A program made the translations under genes and the position numbers. The notes below the pieces were generated by a model. The model was not told the DNA's origin and did not search any database. It saw only the letters and a list, made by a program, of their open reading frames with translations. From Opitutia bacterium UBA5964 (GTDB taxonomy: Bacteria; Verrucomicrobiota; Verrucomicrobiia; Opitutales; Coraliomargaritaceae), in assembly GCA_002430605.1 (NCBI GenBank), contig DJBY01000064.1, positions 1 to 8,622 of the forward strand: a stretch of 8,622 nucleotides of DNA. The letters run 5' to 3'. Shown here piece by piece: positions 8,601 through 8,622 of this stretch. Each line of letters begins with the position of its first letter. Positions within the stretch are counted from its first letter, which is position 1.

Positions 8601-8622
8601 TTCGTGGCTTTATTATGCCCTT

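Larger units (their letters stand above)
8279..8622. other. Gene-free region upstream of secA
   Basis: I recognise no gene in these 344 bp. Going leftward on the minus strand, there is a terminator-like hairpin, then inverted repeats, then two weak -10 candidates for secA: TATTAT (8412-8407) and CATAAT (8314-8309), neither with a good -35. Three competing segments can pair in a minus-strand RNA: GGTGAGAAA (from 8519-8511) and AGAAACC (from 8463-8457) can each pair with the segment at 8443-8433. Minus-strand reading frames of 21-26 codons occur at 8405-8470, 8374-8454 and 8358-8429 without ribosome sites and look accidental. The right end is repeat-rich. Confidence 0.6.

Overview
The window is an ordinary chromosomal stretch carrying five complete protein-coding genes. 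From left to right they are trpE (+), a sigma-70-family sigma factor (+), lnt (-), a small membrane-anchored protein with an SHD1-like domain (+), and secA (-). The likely host is a Verrucomicrobiota bacterium of the Opitutae/Puniceicoccales type, such as a Coraliomargarita- or Lentimonas-like organism. This is inferred from three things: the SHD1-like domain, which is common in Planctomycetota and Verrucomicrobiota; the chlamydia-like RGRCARQGDPG signature in SecA; and the intergenic repeats (GGAGGC octamers, CTCCGTGCCTTCGTGG, a GAGCCTTGGCAC palindrome). Lnt and SecA both indicate a diderm envelope.

Region 1-2904. The trpE frame opens in-frame 33 codons before the ATG I chose. The gene ends in a small hairpin plus T-tract that overlaps its stop codon. 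The 135 bp before the sigma gene are unusually rich in inverted repeats, including a perfect 8-bp palindrome directly upstream of a TACAAT -10-like hexamer. The sigma factor lacks region 1.1, has substitutions in promoter-contacting positions and carries an extra charged C-terminal tail, so it is probably an alternative (group 2) sigma rather than the housekeeping one. A clear intrinsic terminator and a 66-bp imperfect palindrome separate it from the convergent lnt.

Region 2905-5240. lnt has the complete Glu-Lys-Cys nitrilase triad and the expected membrane segments. It is divergent from the small SHD1-like protein gene across 160 bp. That small gene and secA converge on a perfect 12-bp bidirectional terminator.

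Region 5241-8622. secA is full length (1005 aa). It has a large insert in the first nucleotide-binding domain, and its usual Cys-rich zinc tail is replaced by a cysteine-free sequence that still begins with the family's GRND. No gene is recognised in the 344 bp upstream of secA. This stretch holds a terminator-like hairpin, competing inverted repeats, a perfect TATAAT on the opposite strand and a cluster of GGAGGC tandem octamers followed by a stem-loop.

The genes do not form one pathway. trpE is tryptophan biosynthesis, the sigma factor is transcription, and lnt and secA both serve envelope biogenesis, but on separate transcripts. I see no mobile element, CRISPR array, RNA gene or defence system. 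The points most worth following up are the SecA tail, the sigma factor with its palindrome-rich leader, and the repeats.
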